The notes under the pieces were generated by a model that was given only the letters and a program-made list of their open reading frames with translations, did no database searches and was not told the DNA's origin. Shown piece by piece: positions 51,150 through 61,749 of a stretch of 64,000 bases of DNA (within the stretch, counting starts at the first letter, position 1; each line of letters starts with the position of its first letter). Position numbers and translations under genes: made by a program. The stretch comes from Leucobacter chromiisoli (GTDB lineage: Bacteria > Actinomycetota > Actinomycetes > Actinomycetales > Microbacteriaceae), in contig NZ_JAEHOH010000019.1 of assembly GCF_016522505.1 (NCBI RefSeq), positions 44,072 to 108,071 of the forward strand. The letters are read 5' to 3'.

Positions 51150-51746
51150 TTGAAGATTCGGATCGCCTCGTCCATCGCTCTCGCGGCGGCCCTCGCTCTC
51201 GGCGCTTCGGGGTGCAGCCTGATCGCTCCCATCGCGACCCTGGACCCGTACGCGCCGAGCGACGGGCGCGACATCGACGTGGACGGTCTCGAGGTGCGCA
51301 ACATCCTGCTCATCGCGGATGAGACGGGCGAGAACTTCAACGTGGTGTTCACCGGGCTGAACGCGGGCGAGAGCGCGGAGGATCTGATGATCAGCTTCGT
51401 CGGCGAGGGCTCGCAGCAGGCCGCCGCCGAGTTCAGGGTGGAACCGGGTCTCAGCCAGTTCGGCGACCCCGACGACGGCGACAACCCGCCGGTGCTGGTG
51501 TCGATCCCGAACCTGAAGCCCGGGGCCACGGTCACCGCCTACCTCAGCACCCCCGGTTCGGCCGAGGTCGAGTACGAGATCCCCGTGCTCGACGGCGAGC
51601 TGGCCGAGTACGAGCGCTTCGTGCTTCCCGAGTACGTCGAGGCGGATCAGGGCGAGGACGCCGACGGCGAGGGATCCACCGAGGCGGGCGGCGACGCCGA
51701 GCAGGGCGCCGACTCCGAGAGCGCGGGCTCCGAGAGCGCGGAGTAG
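51150..51746 (+). CDS. Secreted lipoprotein of unknown function
   Basis: 198 aa. Signal peptide with lipobox LGASGC (C22), a beta-sandwich-like region (VRNILLIADETGENFNVVFT, PPVLVSIPNLKPGATVTAYL) and an acidic Asp/Glu/Gly/Ser C-terminal tail. No enzyme motif. It sits between carD and regX3 with an iron-box-like site upstream. Confidence 0.85.
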   Translation: MKIRIASSIALAAALALGASGCSLIAPIATLDPYAPSDGRDIDVDGLEVRNILLIADETGENFNVVFTGLNAGESAEDLMISFVGEGSQQAAAEFRVEPGLSQFGDPDDGDNPPVLVSIPNLKPGATVTAYLSTPGSAEVEYEIPVLDGELAEYERFVLPEYVEADQGEDADGEGSTEAGGDAEQGADSESAGSESAE

Positions 51747-51795
51747 CCGACGGCGAGCGCGGAGGAGACGACGACGGCGCTCGCCGAGAGCGCGA

Positions 51796-51819
51796 GAGGG
51801 GCGGCCCCGGCCGCCCCTC
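51796..51819. terminator. Terminator hairpin between lipoprotein gene and regX3
   Basis: GAGGGGCGGCC and GGCCGCCCCTC-type arms (51796-51806, 51809-51819) form a strong GC hairpin between two convergent genes. The rest of the 145-bp gap is low-complexity GC. Confidence 0.6.
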
Positions 51820-51892
51820 CGTCGTCTCCGGGGTCGGGAGCGGCCCGAGTCCGCGCTCGCGCCGCGTCCGCGCTCGCGCTCGCGGGCGGCGC

Positions 51893-52581
<689 letters not shown>

Positions 52582-52585
<4 letters not shown>

Positions 52586-53787
52586 TGCTGGGGTCCTTTC
52601 TCGATCGGCTTCTTCTTCGGCTTCTTCTTTTTCTTCTTCTTCGCGGCACCCGCCGGCGCCTCCTCGGCGAGGGGGAATGTGAGCGAGAAGCTGGATCCGA
52701 CGCCGGGCTGCGACCATACGTCGATGTCGCCGCCGTGCGCCCGCATCGTGTGGCGCGCGATGCTCAGGCCGAGGCCGGTGCCGCCGCCGTCGCGGCTGCG
52801 CGAGTCGTCCACCCGGTAGAAGCGCTCGAAGATGCGGGGCAGGTGCTCGGGGGCGATGCCCTCTCCCTGGTCGGTGATCGTCACGACGACGCTGCGCTGC
52901 TCGAACTCCAGGCCGACGCCCACCCGGCCGCCGGGCGGCGAGTGGGTGATGGCGTTGCTGAGCAGGTTGGCGACGGCGACCCCCAGCGCAGCCGGCCGGC
53001 CGAGCACGTACGAGGAGCGCTCGGCGTCCTGCGCGTCGGTGACGACCATCTCGACGCCGTGCTGGGCGGCGAATGTGCGGTGGGCCTCCACCTCGGTGCG
53101 GACGAGGTCGCGCACCGACACCGGCTCCCGGTCCTCGGGGCGCAGGGTGGACTGCGCCTCGGACAACTGGATGATGTCGCGCGAGAGCTCGCTGAGGCGC
53201 TTCGACTCCTTCATCAGGCTCTTCGCGAAGGTGCGGACCGTGCCGGGCTCCGCGGCGGCCTCGTGGACGGCCTCCGAGAGCAGGCCGATCGCGGCGATCG
53301 GCGTCTTCAGCTCGTGACTGACGTTCGCGATGAAGTCGCGACGCATCGCGTTCACCCGCTGTTCCTCGCCGAGGTCGTCGGCGAGCACCACGAGGAAGCG
53401 GCGCTGCAGCCGCACGAGGTGCACGCGGACGGTGTGCCTCGGGTCCGAGGGGTCCGGCTCCCGGGTGTCGGGCACACCGCTCGACATCACGCCCCTGGCC
53501 CGCCTCAGGAACTCGGGATCGCGCAGCTCCTCGCCGCTGATCCGCTGATCGTCGCGGGCGGCCCGGTTCACGTACACGGGCGTGAGCGAAGCGTCGAGGA
53601 TCACCGCGAAGGTGTCGATCTCGTTGAGGATCTCGACGGCGATCTCCGGCAGCTCGGGGCGGAGCTCGGCCGCGCGCCGGCGACCGGCCCGGCGGGCCAC
53701 GAGGATCGCCGCGGTGATCGCTGCGCCGATCACGACGCCGAGCCCCACGGAGGCGAGCACGAGCACAGACGGGGTCATGCTCTTCAT
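52582..53787 (-). CDS. senX3: Phosphate-sensing histidine kinase SenX3
   Basis: 401 aa. One N-terminal membrane helix (VLVLASVGLGVVIGAAITAA), a PAS-like domain (DTFAVILDASLTPVYVNRAA), HisKA with H158 in NVSHELKTPIAAIG, then HATPase: NLLSNAITHSPPGGRVGVG, ITDQGEGI, GGGTGLGLSIARH. The last 20 residues are a Lys run (K7-P-K3) and look unlike family relatives. Divergent from phoU; SenX3, PhoU and Pst form the phosphate-signalling complex. Confidence 0.93.
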
Positions 53788-53818
53788 CGTATGGGTCGCC
53801 GTCTGCCGGCGACGCGGA

Positions 53819-53862
53819 GTTCAACTGCTGTTCACCTCCGGGCTCGGCGCTGTTCACCGCCG
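53819..53862 (+). promoter_or_regulatory. PHO-box-like array between senX3 and phoU
   Basis: GTTCAACTGCT (53819), GTTCACCTCCG (53830) and GTTCACCGCCG (53852): 11-nt units at spacings 11 and 22, one unit degenerate. The same unit occurs upstream of pstS, so RegX3 may control both loci and its own operon. Confidence 0.7.
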
Positions 53863-53973
53863 CGGGGGAGACTCGTTCGAGGAAGCGCGCTCGCCCGGCC
53901 GGAGGCGCCCCCGTCGACGCGATAGGTTGACTGGACAGCGAGAAGCGCGAGAACGAGAAGGGAACCATCGGTT

Positions 53974-54615
53974 ATGCGGGAAGTCTTCCAGCAGTCGCTG
54001 CGCGAGGTGCAGGATCGCCTGGTGCAGATCGCCGAACTCGTCGAGTCGTCGATCCAGAGCGCCACGTCGGCGTTCGGCAGCTCCGACGTCGCGCTCGCCG
54101 AGCAGGTGATCGACGGTGGCGAGGAGATCGAGGCGCTCGCCTCGGCGCTCGACGAGCTCACGATCGACATCCTCGCCCGCCAGCAGCCGGTCGCGTCCGA
54201 CCTGCGGCTCATGGTGGGAGCGCTCCGGATGAGCGCCTCGCTCGAGCGGATGGGCGACCTCGCCCAGCACATCGCGCAGCTCGCCCGGTACCGCTACCCG
54301 GAGAGCGCGATCCCCGAGGGGCTGAAGAAGACCTTCGCGCGGATGGGCCGGCTCGACGTGCAGATGGCGGAGAAGCTGGTCACGCTGCTGCGCACGATGG
54401 ACCCGTCGACGATCTCGGAGATCCGGAACCTCGACGACGACCTGGACGAGCTGCACGCGAAGGTCTTCGAGAAGGTGCTTGGCGACCGCCTCGCCGACAA
54501 CCCCACCGCCGTCGTCGATGCGACCCTCGCGAGCCGCTACCACGAGCGCTTCGGCGACCACGCGGTGAACATCGCGAAGTACGTGCAGTTCTTCCTCAGC
54601 GGCCAGCTGGACTAG
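53974..54615 (+). CDS. phoU: Phosphate-signalling protein PhoU
   Basis: 213 aa all-helical protein with two three-helix PhoU repeats: MREVFQQSLREVQDRLVQIA, DLRLMVGALRMSASLERMGD, and DATLASRYHERFGDHAVNIA. The E/D-x3-R-x-GD-x-A motifs that bind metal and Pst/SenX3 are present in both halves. Negative regulator of the Pho response. Confidence 0.95.
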   Translation: MREVFQQSLREVQDRLVQIAELVESSIQSATSAFGSSDVALAEQVIDGGEEIEALASALDELTIDILARQQPVASDLRLMVGALRMSASLERMGDLAQHIAQLARYRYPESAIPEGLKKTFARMGRLDVQMAEKLVTLLRTMDPSTISEIRNLDDDLDELHAKVFEKVLGDRLADNPTAVVDATLASRYHERFGDHAVNIAKYVQFFLSGQLD

Positions 54616-54649
54616 GGCTAGGCGGTTCCCGTGGGCCTGTCCTTCGCGG

Positions 54650-54699
54650 CTCGTCAGTAGACGCTCGAAAATCGCGAAAACGGGACCTCTGCTGACGAG
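54650..54699. repeat. 50-bp imperfect-palindrome element, copy B
   Basis: Left end CTCGTCAGTAGACG, right end CCTCTGCTGACGAG, an inverted pair around a 22-nt loop rich in AAAA. Same length as, and alignable without gaps to, the element at 34960-35009. It lies between phoU and cysS. Confidence 0.75.
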
Positions 54700-54760
54700 C
54701 TGACGACGGTACGCTCGGCACAACGGCGCACCTATCCGCTCGGCCCCTAAGCTGGGACAC

Positions 54761-56224
54761 GTGAAACAACGGATCTACGACTCCCAGCGACAGGAGCTGG
54801 TCGACCTCGACCCGCGCGTTCCCGGGGAGGTCGGGATGTACGTCTGCGGGCCGACCGTGCAGTCGGCTCCGCACATCGGGCACCTGCGCAGCGCGCTCGC
54901 CTACGACCTCATCCGGCGCTGGCTCACCGCGAGCGGGCAGCGCGTCACCCTGATCCGCAACGTCACCGACATCGACGACAAGATCCTCGACAACGCGCGT
55001 CTCGCGCAGGAGGCCGGCGGGTCCGAGGAGTGGTGGGCGCTGGCCTACCGGGTCGAGCGCGAGTTCACGGCGGCCTACGACGCGATCGGGGTGCAGCCGC
55101 CGACGTACGAGCCGCGGGCGACGGCCAACATCCGGGAGATGATCGCGCTGATCGAGCGGCTCATCGAGCGCGGGCACGCCTACCCCGCGGAGGACGGCAC
55201 CGCGAGCGTCTACTTCGATACGGCGAGCTGGCCGGCCTACGGCGCGCTCACGCGGCAGCAGCGGGATCAGATGGAGGACGCGGCGGACGGGGACCCGAGC
55301 TCGGCGGCCGGCAAGCGGGATCCGCGCGACTTCGCACTCTGGAAGGCGCACCGCGACTCCGAGCCCGAGACCGCCGCCTGGCCCTCGCCCTGGGGGGCCG
55401 GCCGGCCCGGCTGGCACATCGAGTGCTCGGCGATGGCCACGCGCTACCTCGGCGAGGAGTTCGACATCCACGGAGGCGGCCTCGACCTGCGCTTCCCGCA
55501 CCACGAGAACGAGCTGGCGCAGTCGACGGCGGCCGGTCACCCGTTCGCGCGGCACTGGATCCACAACGGCCTCGTGAACACGGGCGGGCAGAAGATGTCG
55601 AAGTCGCTCGGCAACTCGCTCTTCGCCGCGGACCTGCTGGCGGCGGCCCGGCCCATCGTGCTGCGCTACTTCCTGGGCTCGGCCCACTACCGCTCCGTGC
55701 TCGAGTTCTCGGAGTCGTCGCTCGCGGAGGCCGCGGCGGCCTTCGGGCGCATCGAGAACCTGCTCGACCGCGTCGAGGAGGCGGGCCTGGAGCTTCCGCC
55801 CGCGGGAGCGGCCGGCGCGGATCCGCGGAACCTTCCTCGGGCGTTCGTCGAGGCGATGCTCGACGACTTCGCCGTGCCGCAGGCGCTCGCCGTGCTGCAC
55901 GGCGCCGTGCGTGCGGCGAACACGCAGCTGGACGATCCGACGGGCGGGGATCGCGCCGAGATCCGAGAGCTCGCGCAGCAGATCGCGGGTATGCTGGACG
56001 TTCTGGGCCTGAACCCCCGCGATCCCGCGTGGCTGACGAGCGGGGGAAGCGGGGACGAGGCGGCTGCGGCGCTCGGAGAGCTGGTCGAAGCGCTCCTCGA
56101 GCAGCGCGCCGACGCGCGCAGGGCCAAAGACTTCGCCACGAGCGACGCGATCCGGGACCGCCTGCAGGCGGTCGGGATCACCATTGAAGACAGTCCGAAC
56201 GGAACCCGCTGGAGTCTCGCATGA
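54761..56224 (+). CDS. cysS: Cysteinyl-tRNA synthetase
   Basis: 487 aa class I synthetase. HIGH motif [15 protein letters not shown], zinc ligands C28 and in WHIECSAMA plus [16 protein letters not shown] loop. It is CysS rather than the mycothiol ligase MshC because of the normal SAPHIGH and full C-terminal helical domain. TAAGCT 7 nt before GTG 54761 suggests a leaderless start. Stop overlaps the next gene (ATGA). Confidence 0.95.
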   Translation: MKQRIYDSQRQELVDLDPRVPGEVGMYVCGPTVQSAPHIGHLRSALAYDLIRRWLTASGQRVTLIRNVTDIDDKILDNARLAQEAGGSEEWWALAYRVEREFTAAYDAIGVQPPTYEPRATANIREMIALIERLIERGHAYPAEDGTASVYFDTASWPAYGALTRQQRDQMEDAADGDPSSAAGKRDPRDFALWKAHRDSEPETAAWPSPWGAGRPGWHIECSAMATRYLGEEFDIHGGGLDLRFPHHENELAQSTAAGHPFARHWIHNGLVNTGGQKMSKSLGNSLFAADLLAAARPIVLRYFLGSAHYRSVLEFSESSLAEAAAAFGRIENLLDRVEEAGLELPPAGAAGADPRNLPRAFVEAMLDDFAVPQALAVLHGAVRAANTQLDDPTGGDRAEIRELAQQIAGMLDVLGLNPRDPAWLTSGGSGDEAAAALGELVEALLEQRADARRAKDFATSDAIRDRLQAVGITIEDSPNGTRWSLA

Positions 56225-57213
56225 GCAACAAGAAGGGGCGCCCAGGCGCCGTCCGCAAGAAGAGCCGCGGAAAGGCCGTCGGCTCCGGCGGGCAGGGGCG
56301 GCAGGCGCTCGAGGGCCGCGGCCCGACGCCGAAGGCCGAGGATCGGCCCTACCACCCCGCGGGCAAGGCGAAGGCCGCCCGCGAGCGCCTGCAGGCGGCG
56401 CGCGAGCGGCACGGCGTCGGCAGGCAGGCCGAGCGGCCGGCCAGAGGGCAGCGCAAGTCGGAGGACGTCGAACTCGTGACCGGCCGCAACGCCGTGCTCG
56501 AGGCGCTGAGGACGAAGGTGCCCGCGACCTCGCTGCACATCGCCGCGAAGGTGGAGATGGACGACCGCATGCGGGAGATCCTGCGCCTCGCCGTCGGCCG
56601 GGGCATTCCCGTGCTCGAGGTGATGCGCGCGGAGCTGGACCGCATGACGAGCCGCGACACCGTGCACCAGGGTGTGGTGCTGAAGGTGCCCCCGATGGAG
56701 TACGCGCACCCGCAGGAGGTGCTCGACGACGTGCTGGACCGCGGCGAGACGCCGCTGTTCGTCGCGCTCGACGGAGTGACCGACCCCCGCAACCTCGGCG
56801 CGATCATCCGATCGGTCGCCGCCTTCGGCGGCCAGGCGGTCGTCGTGCCGCAGCGTCGCTCGGCCGGGCTCAACTCCGCGGCCTGGAAGACCTCCGCGGG
56901 CGCGGCCGCCCGCATCCCGGTGGCGATGGCCTCGAACCTGACGCAGACGCTCAAGGAGTTCAAGAAGCGCGGCGTCTTCGTGGTCGGCCTCGACGGCGAC
57001 GGCGATGTGCAGCTCCCCGATTTCGAGCTCTCCGACCGGCCGCTCGTGCTGGTGGTCGGCAGCGAGGGCAAGGGCCTGTCGCGACTCGTCACCGAGACCT
57101 GCGACGCGATCGTCTCGGTGCCGATCAGCGCGGCCACCGAGTCGCTGAACGCGGGCATCGCGGCGAGCGTGACCCTCTACGAGGTCTCGAAGCGGCGCGC
57201 GCTCACGGAGTAG
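56221..57213 (+). CDS. rlmB: 23S rRNA (guanosine-2'-O-)-methyltransferase, SpoU/TrmH family
   Basis: 330 aa. A basic, disordered N-terminal ~80 residues, substrate-binding domain ([20 protein letters not shown]), then the trefoil-knot SPOUT core: [58 protein letters not shown]. Coupled to cysS by a 4-nt overlap, the usual actinobacterial order. Confidence 0.94.
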   Translation: MSNKKGRPGAVRKKSRGKAVGSGGQGRQALEGRGPTPKAEDRPYHPAGKAKAARERLQAARERHGVGRQAERPARGQRKSEDVELVTGRNAVLEALRTKVPATSLHIAAKVEMDDRMREILRLAVGRGIPVLEVMRAELDRMTSRDTVHQGVVLKVPPMEYAHPQEVLDDVLDRGETPLFVALDGVTDPRNLGAIIRSVAAFGGQAVVVPQRRSAGLNSAAWKTSAGAAARIPVAMASNLTQTLKEFKKRGVFVVGLDGDGDVQLPDFELSDRPLVLVVGSEGKGLSRLVTETCDAIVSVPISAATESLNAGIAASVTLYEVSKRRALTE

Positions 57214-57248
57214 CCGGCCCCGGTGGCGAAGCGCTCGCGGGCGCGCAC

Positions 57249-57761
57249 CTAGAGCACGGCGATGCACGTCGCCCGCCACCGTCGCCGGACGTACTCCATC
57301 CGGATCGCCACGGCGAACGACCGGGCCGAGGTGTGCATCACGACGGCCGCCTCGACGGCGGTGACGCGGGGGCGCCCCATGGCGACCCGTCCGGGGGTCG
57401 GGGCGGTGCGCCTGCCGTCCCCGTAGACCGTGCGGCGCTCCGCGTGGAGCGTCCGCATCCTGATGAGGTGCTCGGCGACCTCCTGGGAGATCCAGCCGCT
57501 CAGGCCGGCGATGCTCCGGGTGCCGTCCACGACCTCGAGCGCCTGCACCGCCAGACGGGTGACGAGCGCCGGGTGCGGATCGGGGATGCCCGCGGCCGGT
57601 CCGCGTAAGGTGATCGCGCCGTGCGTCGCCGGGGCGGGACGGGCGGCGCCCGCCAGAGGCCGCTGGGCGGGGAGGCCGACGCCCGCCCTCCCGGCCGCTC
57701 GGAGCGGCTGCGCGGCGATCTCCTCCCGACGTCTCGGGCTCGGGGCTGCTGCGGTGGGCAT
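57249..57761 (-). CDS. Rv3235-like (DUF6459-type) protein
   Basis: 170 aa. Low-complexity N terminus, then DPHPALVTRLAVQALEVVDG, TRSIAGLSGWISQEVAEHLI, a middle with variable loops, and the conserved ending WRATCIAVL. Members are widespread in actinobacteria and of unknown function. ATG 57761 chosen for the GAGAGGAG site 7 nt upstream; earlier in-frame ATGs lack one. Convergent with rlmB. Confidence 0.85.
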   Translation of the reverse strand: MPTAAAPSPRRREEIAAQPLRAAGRAGVGLPAQRPLAGAARPAPATHGAITLRGPAAGIPDPHPALVTRLAVQALEVVDGTRSIAGLSGWISQEVAEHLIRMRTLHAERRTVYGDGRRTAPTPGRVAMGRPRVTAVEAAVVMHTSARSFAVAIRMEYVRRRWRATCIAVL

Positions 57762-58010
57762 CGGGGGGCTCCTCTCGGCGGATTCCGGCACGACGTCGCC
57801 GCTTCGCGGCGCCCCCTCCCTCGCCATCGATGCACGGTGCGTGTCTGGAACCCCACCATAAGAAACAGGTGTCAATCAGCGTCAACGCGCGTCCGCCGCC
57901 GATGCGCGCAGGATCAGGGGCTGCGCAGCCGAGGCGACGGAGCCCAGGGGGCGGGTTCTTCGAGCCGGTGACTGCGGGGCCTCGGAGGTTTCCTCCTCTA
58001 GGCTGATGCT

Positions 58011-59522
58011 GTGTCTACGCTCCGCAACCTCGCTACCCAGTACTCCTCCCTGAGCGACGAGGAGATCGAGTGGCTCGAGCTGCTCAGGCTCGACTGGCCG
58101 CTGCTCGCCGATCTCGCGCTCGGCGACGTCGTGCTGTGGGCCCCGACCGAGGACGGCAACTACCTGGCGATCTCGCACAGCCGCCCGGCGGGGTCGGTGA
58201 CGCTCTTCTACCGCGACGTGCTCGGGGACTTCCTGCGCTCCGACTGGCGCGGCATCGTCGACGAGGCGATGGAGACCAGCCGGTCCGTCGTGTCGACGGC
58301 GCCCGCCTGGTACGAGGAGAACCCGATGCGGCTCTCGGCCTACCCCGTGAGCCGGCGGGACGAGGCGGGCGCCGTGCACGGCCCCTTCGCCGTGATCACG
58401 CTGCACACGAGCGCGGCCGACAACCACAGCGCCTCCCGCATCGGCGCGGCCTTCCGCGAGTGCGCGGACGACCTCTTCGAGATGATCCAGCAGGGCCTCT
58501 TCCCCTCGCCCGGCACTACGCGCGGGCGCGAGCGGGGCGCGCCGCGCGCGGCGGACGGGCTCGTGAGGGTGGACCCCGAGGGTGTCGTCACCTTCGCCAG
58601 CCCCAACACGCAGACCACGTTCTCGCTGCTCGGCTACCGCGACGAGCTCGAGGGCGAGAACTTCAGCGAGGTCGTCGCCGAGGTCGTGAAGGGGCACTTC
58701 GACACGAACGAGTCGCTGCCGCTCATCACGCAGGGCAGGATCGCCAAGCGCGCCGACATCGAGGAGCGCGGGCGCATCGTGACGCTGCGCTCGATCCCCG
58801 TCATCCGCGAGGACGAGCGCGCCGGCGGCATCATCCTCACCCGCGACGTCACCGACCTGCGTCAGCAGGAGCAGGAGCTCATCACCAAGGACGCGACGAT
58901 CCGCGAGATCCACCACCGGGTCAAGAACAACCTGCAGACGGTCGCCTCGCTGCTCCGCGTGCAGGCGCGCCGGGCCCGGAGCGAGGAGGCCAAGCAGGTG
59001 CTCGGCCAGGCCATGCGCCGGGTGGCCGCGATCGCGGTCGTGCACGACACGCTCTCGACCGGCCTCTCCCAGATCGTCGACTTCGACGTCGTCTTCGACC
59101 GGGTGCTGGGTCTCGCCGCCGAGGTCGCGAGCCTGCACAACACGATCGTGCACCCTCGCAAGGAGGGGGTGTTCGGCGAGCTGCCCTCGGAGTACGCGAC
59201 GCCGCTCGCGCTCGCGCTGACCGAGGTCGTGACGAACGCCGTCGAGCACGGGCTCGCGGGGCGCGAGGGCGAGGTCATCATCCGCGCCGACCGCTCCGAG
59301 GAGCGCCTGGCGGTCGAGGTGATCGACAACGGCACCGGGCTCCCCGGCGGCGCCGTGGGCGACGGCCTCGGCACCCAGATCGTCCGCACCCTCATCGAGG
59401 GCGAGCTGGGTGGCAGTATCGCCTGGGCCGCGCACGAGGGCGGCGGCACGCGCGTCGTGATCGAGATCCCGCTGCACTGGATCGCGGCCCACACCCGTCC
59501 CATCCCGCGGGTCGGCGAGTAG
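58011..59522 (+). CDS. pdtaS: PdtaS-type cytosolic histidine kinase
   Basis: 503 aa: GAF-like domain (about 20-165), PAS (about 180-285), then HisKA_2/HWE-type kinase with phospho-His in REIHHRVKNNLQTVASLLRV (His301/302) and HATPase (LTEVVTNAVEHGLAGREGEV, GDGLGTQIVRTLIEGELGGS). Mycobacterial PdtaS acts with the RNA-binding antiterminator PdtaR; no pdtaR is in the window. TAGGCT 6 nt before GTG 58011 suggests a leaderless message. Confidence 0.92.
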   Translation: MSTLRNLATQYSSLSDEEIEWLELLRLDWPLLADLALGDVVLWAPTEDGNYLAISHSRPAGSVTLFYRDVLGDFLRSDWRGIVDEAMETSRSVVSTAPAWYEENPMRLSAYPVSRRDEAGAVHGPFAVITLHTSAADNHSASRIGAAFRECADDLFEMIQQGLFPSPGTTRGRERGAPRAADGLVRVDPEGVVTFASPNTQTTFSLLGYRDELEGENFSEVVAEVVKGHFDTNESLPLITQGRIAKRADIEERGRIVTLRSIPVIREDERAGGIILTRDVTDLRQQEQELITKDATIREIHHRVKNNLQTVASLLRVQARRARSEEAKQVLGQAMRRVAAIAVVHDTLSTGLSQIVDFDVVFDRVLGLAAEVASLHNTIVHPRKEGVFGELPSEYATPLALALTEVVTNAVEHGLAGREGEVIIRADRSEERLAVEVIDNGTGLPGGAVGDGLGTQIVRTLIEGELGGSIAWAAHEGGGTRVVIEIPLHWIAAHTRPIPRVGE

Positions 59523-59562
59523 CCGGCGCCGAGGGCGGGGCCGACGTGGTCGGCGAGCCCCC

Positions 59563-59973
59563 CTAGCGTTCGGACGCTCTCCTGCTCCGGGCATTGCGCA
59601 GCACGACGGCGGTGCCGACGAGCAGCAGCAGCGCCCCGAGTCCGATGACCGTCACGGTGATCCAGGTCGCCGCGCTGACCGTCCCGGGAGCGAGCGCCCG
59701 CTGCGCCACGTAGCAGCAGAACGCGAGGATCAGCGCGCCCCAGACGATGGGCCCCGTGCGGGGTCCGGGCCTCTCGGGGCGTCTCGCGGGGATCCCGCAG
59801 CCGTCGGGTCGACTCGCAGCGTCCCCCTCCCGGGCCGGATCCCTCTCGGGCTCGGAGCCCGGGGCCTCGCGCTCCGGAGGCGTGAGCGGGACCGTCGGGG
59901 CGGTCTCGGGCGTGTCTCGCGGCTCGGGGCCCTCGGGGGCGCCCTCGCCGGGTCGGTTCGGTTCGGTGCTCAT
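59563..59973 (-). CDS. Small two-helix membrane protein of the PspC locus
   Basis: 136 aa: acidic, Pro-rich, probably disordered N-terminal 75 residues, then two membrane helices (IVWGALILAFCCYVAQRALA, ATWITVTVIGLGALLLLVGT) and a basic tail. Overlaps the upstream PspC gene by ATGA, so it is a coupled partner. Function unknown. Confidence 0.8.
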   Translation of the reverse strand: MSTEPNRPGEGAPEGPEPRDTPETAPTVPLTPPEREAPGSEPERDPAREGDAASRPDGCGIPARRPERPGPRTGPIVWGALILAFCCYVAQRALAPGTVSAATWITVTVIGLGALLLLVGTAVVLRNARSRRASER

Positions 59974-61637
59974 CTCGCCATCTCCGCTTCCAGCTGCTCC
60001 AGCTCGTCGGTGATCTGCTGCTTCTCGTCGTTCAGGTCCCTGCGATCCCGGCCGTCGATGCCGGGCTCGGAGAGCTCCCACTCCACGCGCTCGAGCCGTT
60101 CCTCGAGGTCGCGGCGATCCTGCTCGATCTGCCGGCGATCGCCCGTGCCCGACTCCTCGTCCTCCGATGAGGAGATCGCCGCGCCCTCCGCACCGTACAC
60201 CCGCACGTTGCCTCCGAGCACGTAGACGGTCGCCCGCGCGACGGAGGCGTCGGCGCGTGCGTCGCCCGTGTCCTCGAGGTTCGCGCCGATGGTCCGGCTG
60301 AGGAAGGGTCCCGAGATCCTGAACCCGTCCGACCCGGTGCCCTGCTCGCCGATGTTGCCCGCGAGCACCCGCACGTCGACGAGGGCCGGGGCCTCCTCCG
60401 GGAGGTGCACGCTCGCGTTGCCCGCGAGCAGCCACACGGCCAGATCCTCGTCCCGGCCAACGGAGGCCCCGGAATCGTCGAGGTAGCCCAGATCGACGTG
60501 GGCGTTCCCCGCGAGCATCACGGCGCCCGGCTCGTGGTTCCCGCCGACGTGCATCGTCCCGAAGGGGTGGAACCGGGATCCCCACGGGAGCACCGCCGTG
60601 AAGATCAGCGCCACCACCGCGCAGGCGGAGACGAAGCCGATCCACCCGGTGTGGCGCCCCCGCACACCGGCGACGATGAGGGAGACGGCGCAGACCGCGA
60701 GACCGGCGACGAGCGCGGCCACGAGCACCGCGTGCCCGTCGTCCCACCGGAGCGCGGACGGCAGCCAGTCGCCGTTCAGCGCCCAGATCGCGGTGAGACC
60801 GGCGGCGAGCAGCGCGAGCGCCAGGGTGAGGATGGTCTGGCCGGCGCCGAGCCGGTGCGCGTCGTGATGCTCGGCGTACCGCGCGCTCCACTCGTCGGCC
60901 TGCCTGCCGACGTCCTCGCCCCACTTGGCGGCGCGCTCGCCGAACTGCTCGCCCCAGGCGCTCGCCCGCTCACCCGCGCGGGTGGCGAACTCCTCGGTGC
61001 GATCCGCGAAGGCGCGGGTCTCCTCGGTGAAGCTCACGGGCGGCGGCTCGGCGCCGCCCGATGCGGGGGCCTCCCGCTCCGCGCGCCCCCCCTGGTCGCG
61101 GCCGCGCTTCAGGATCACCCGGCGCACGTACACGAAGCCGAGGACCAGGATCGCGATCCAGCACATCCAGGCGAGGGTCGCGCTGAGCCAGGACGGCATG
61201 CCGACGGCCTCCCACAGGTCCCAGCCCCAGATCCCGAACATCGGGGCGGGTGAGAGCGTGGGCAGGATGATTCCGAGGATCGCCGGGATGAGGACGACCG
61301 CGGCGATCACGATCGCCGCCACCGTCACTCCCGGCCGGGCTCGCCCCCGGACGATCTCCTCCACATGGATGCGGCCGGTTCCGTCGGGGAGCAGCAGCCA
61401 GCCGGTGAGGTACAGCAGGAGCCCGGGACCTCCGAGCAGCGCGAGCACCACGAAGAGGCCCCGCACGATCAGCGGGTCGATGCGGGCTCTCTTCGCGATG
61501 CCACCGGCGACGCCGGCGAACCAGCGATCGTCGCCGCGCACGATGCCGAGGCCGCGCAGCCAGGCGAAGAATCCGCTGCCGGGGGGCCTCGAGGGCTGCG
61601 AACCGGCCGGGTCCTGAGGAGGGGTCGTCTCGTTCAT
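59970..61637 (-). CDS. PspC-domain membrane protein with C-terminal LiaF-like beta region
   Basis: 555 aa. PspC domain near the N terminus: IVRGDDRWFAGVAGGIAKRA, RIDPLIVRGLFVVLALLGGP. Further membrane helices, an amphipathic segment (ATRAGERASAWGEQFGERAA), three more helices, then a DUF-like beta repeat region with recurring AGNA/AGNI/GGNV turns (VMLAGNAHVDLGYL, VWLLAGNASVHLPE, VYVLGGNVRVYG) as in LiaF/TolB-type folds, and a C-terminal coiled coil. Divergent from its partner kinase; probable envelope-stress sensor component. Confidence 0.85.
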   Translation of the reverse strand: MNETTPPQDPAGSQPSRPPGSGFFAWLRGLGIVRGDDRWFAGVAGGIAKRARIDPLIVRGLFVVLALLGGPGLLLYLTGWLLLPDGTGRIHVEEIVRGRARPGVTVAAIVIAAVVLIPAILGIILPTLSPAPMFGIWGWDLWEAVGMPSWLSATLAWMCWIAILVLGFVYVRRVILKRGRDQGGRAEREAPASGGAEPPPVSFTEETRAFADRTEEFATRAGERASAWGEQFGERAAKWGEDVGRQADEWSARYAEHHDAHRLGAGQTILTLALALLAAGLTAIWALNGDWLPSALRWDDGHAVLVAALVAGLAVCAVSLIVAGVRGRHTGWIGFVSACAVVALIFTAVLPWGSRFHPFGTMHVGGNHEPGAVMLAGNAHVDLGYLDDSGASVGRDEDLAVWLLAGNASVHLPEEAPALVDVRVLAGNIGEQGTGSDGFRISGPFLSRTIGANLEDTGDARADASVARATVYVLGGNVRVYGAEGAAISSSEDEESGTGDRRQIEQDRRDLEERLERVEWELSEPGIDGRDRRDLNDEKQQITDELEQLEAEMAR

Positions 61638-61749
61638 GCTTCGAGTCTGCTCGGTCGGCCGCGGGCCCGCCATGGGGGTTCTCCCTGACCGACCCCTGAA
61701 TCTCGCCCCTGAGCGCGCGGATGCCGGAAGCGGGTGCTTGGATGGAGGT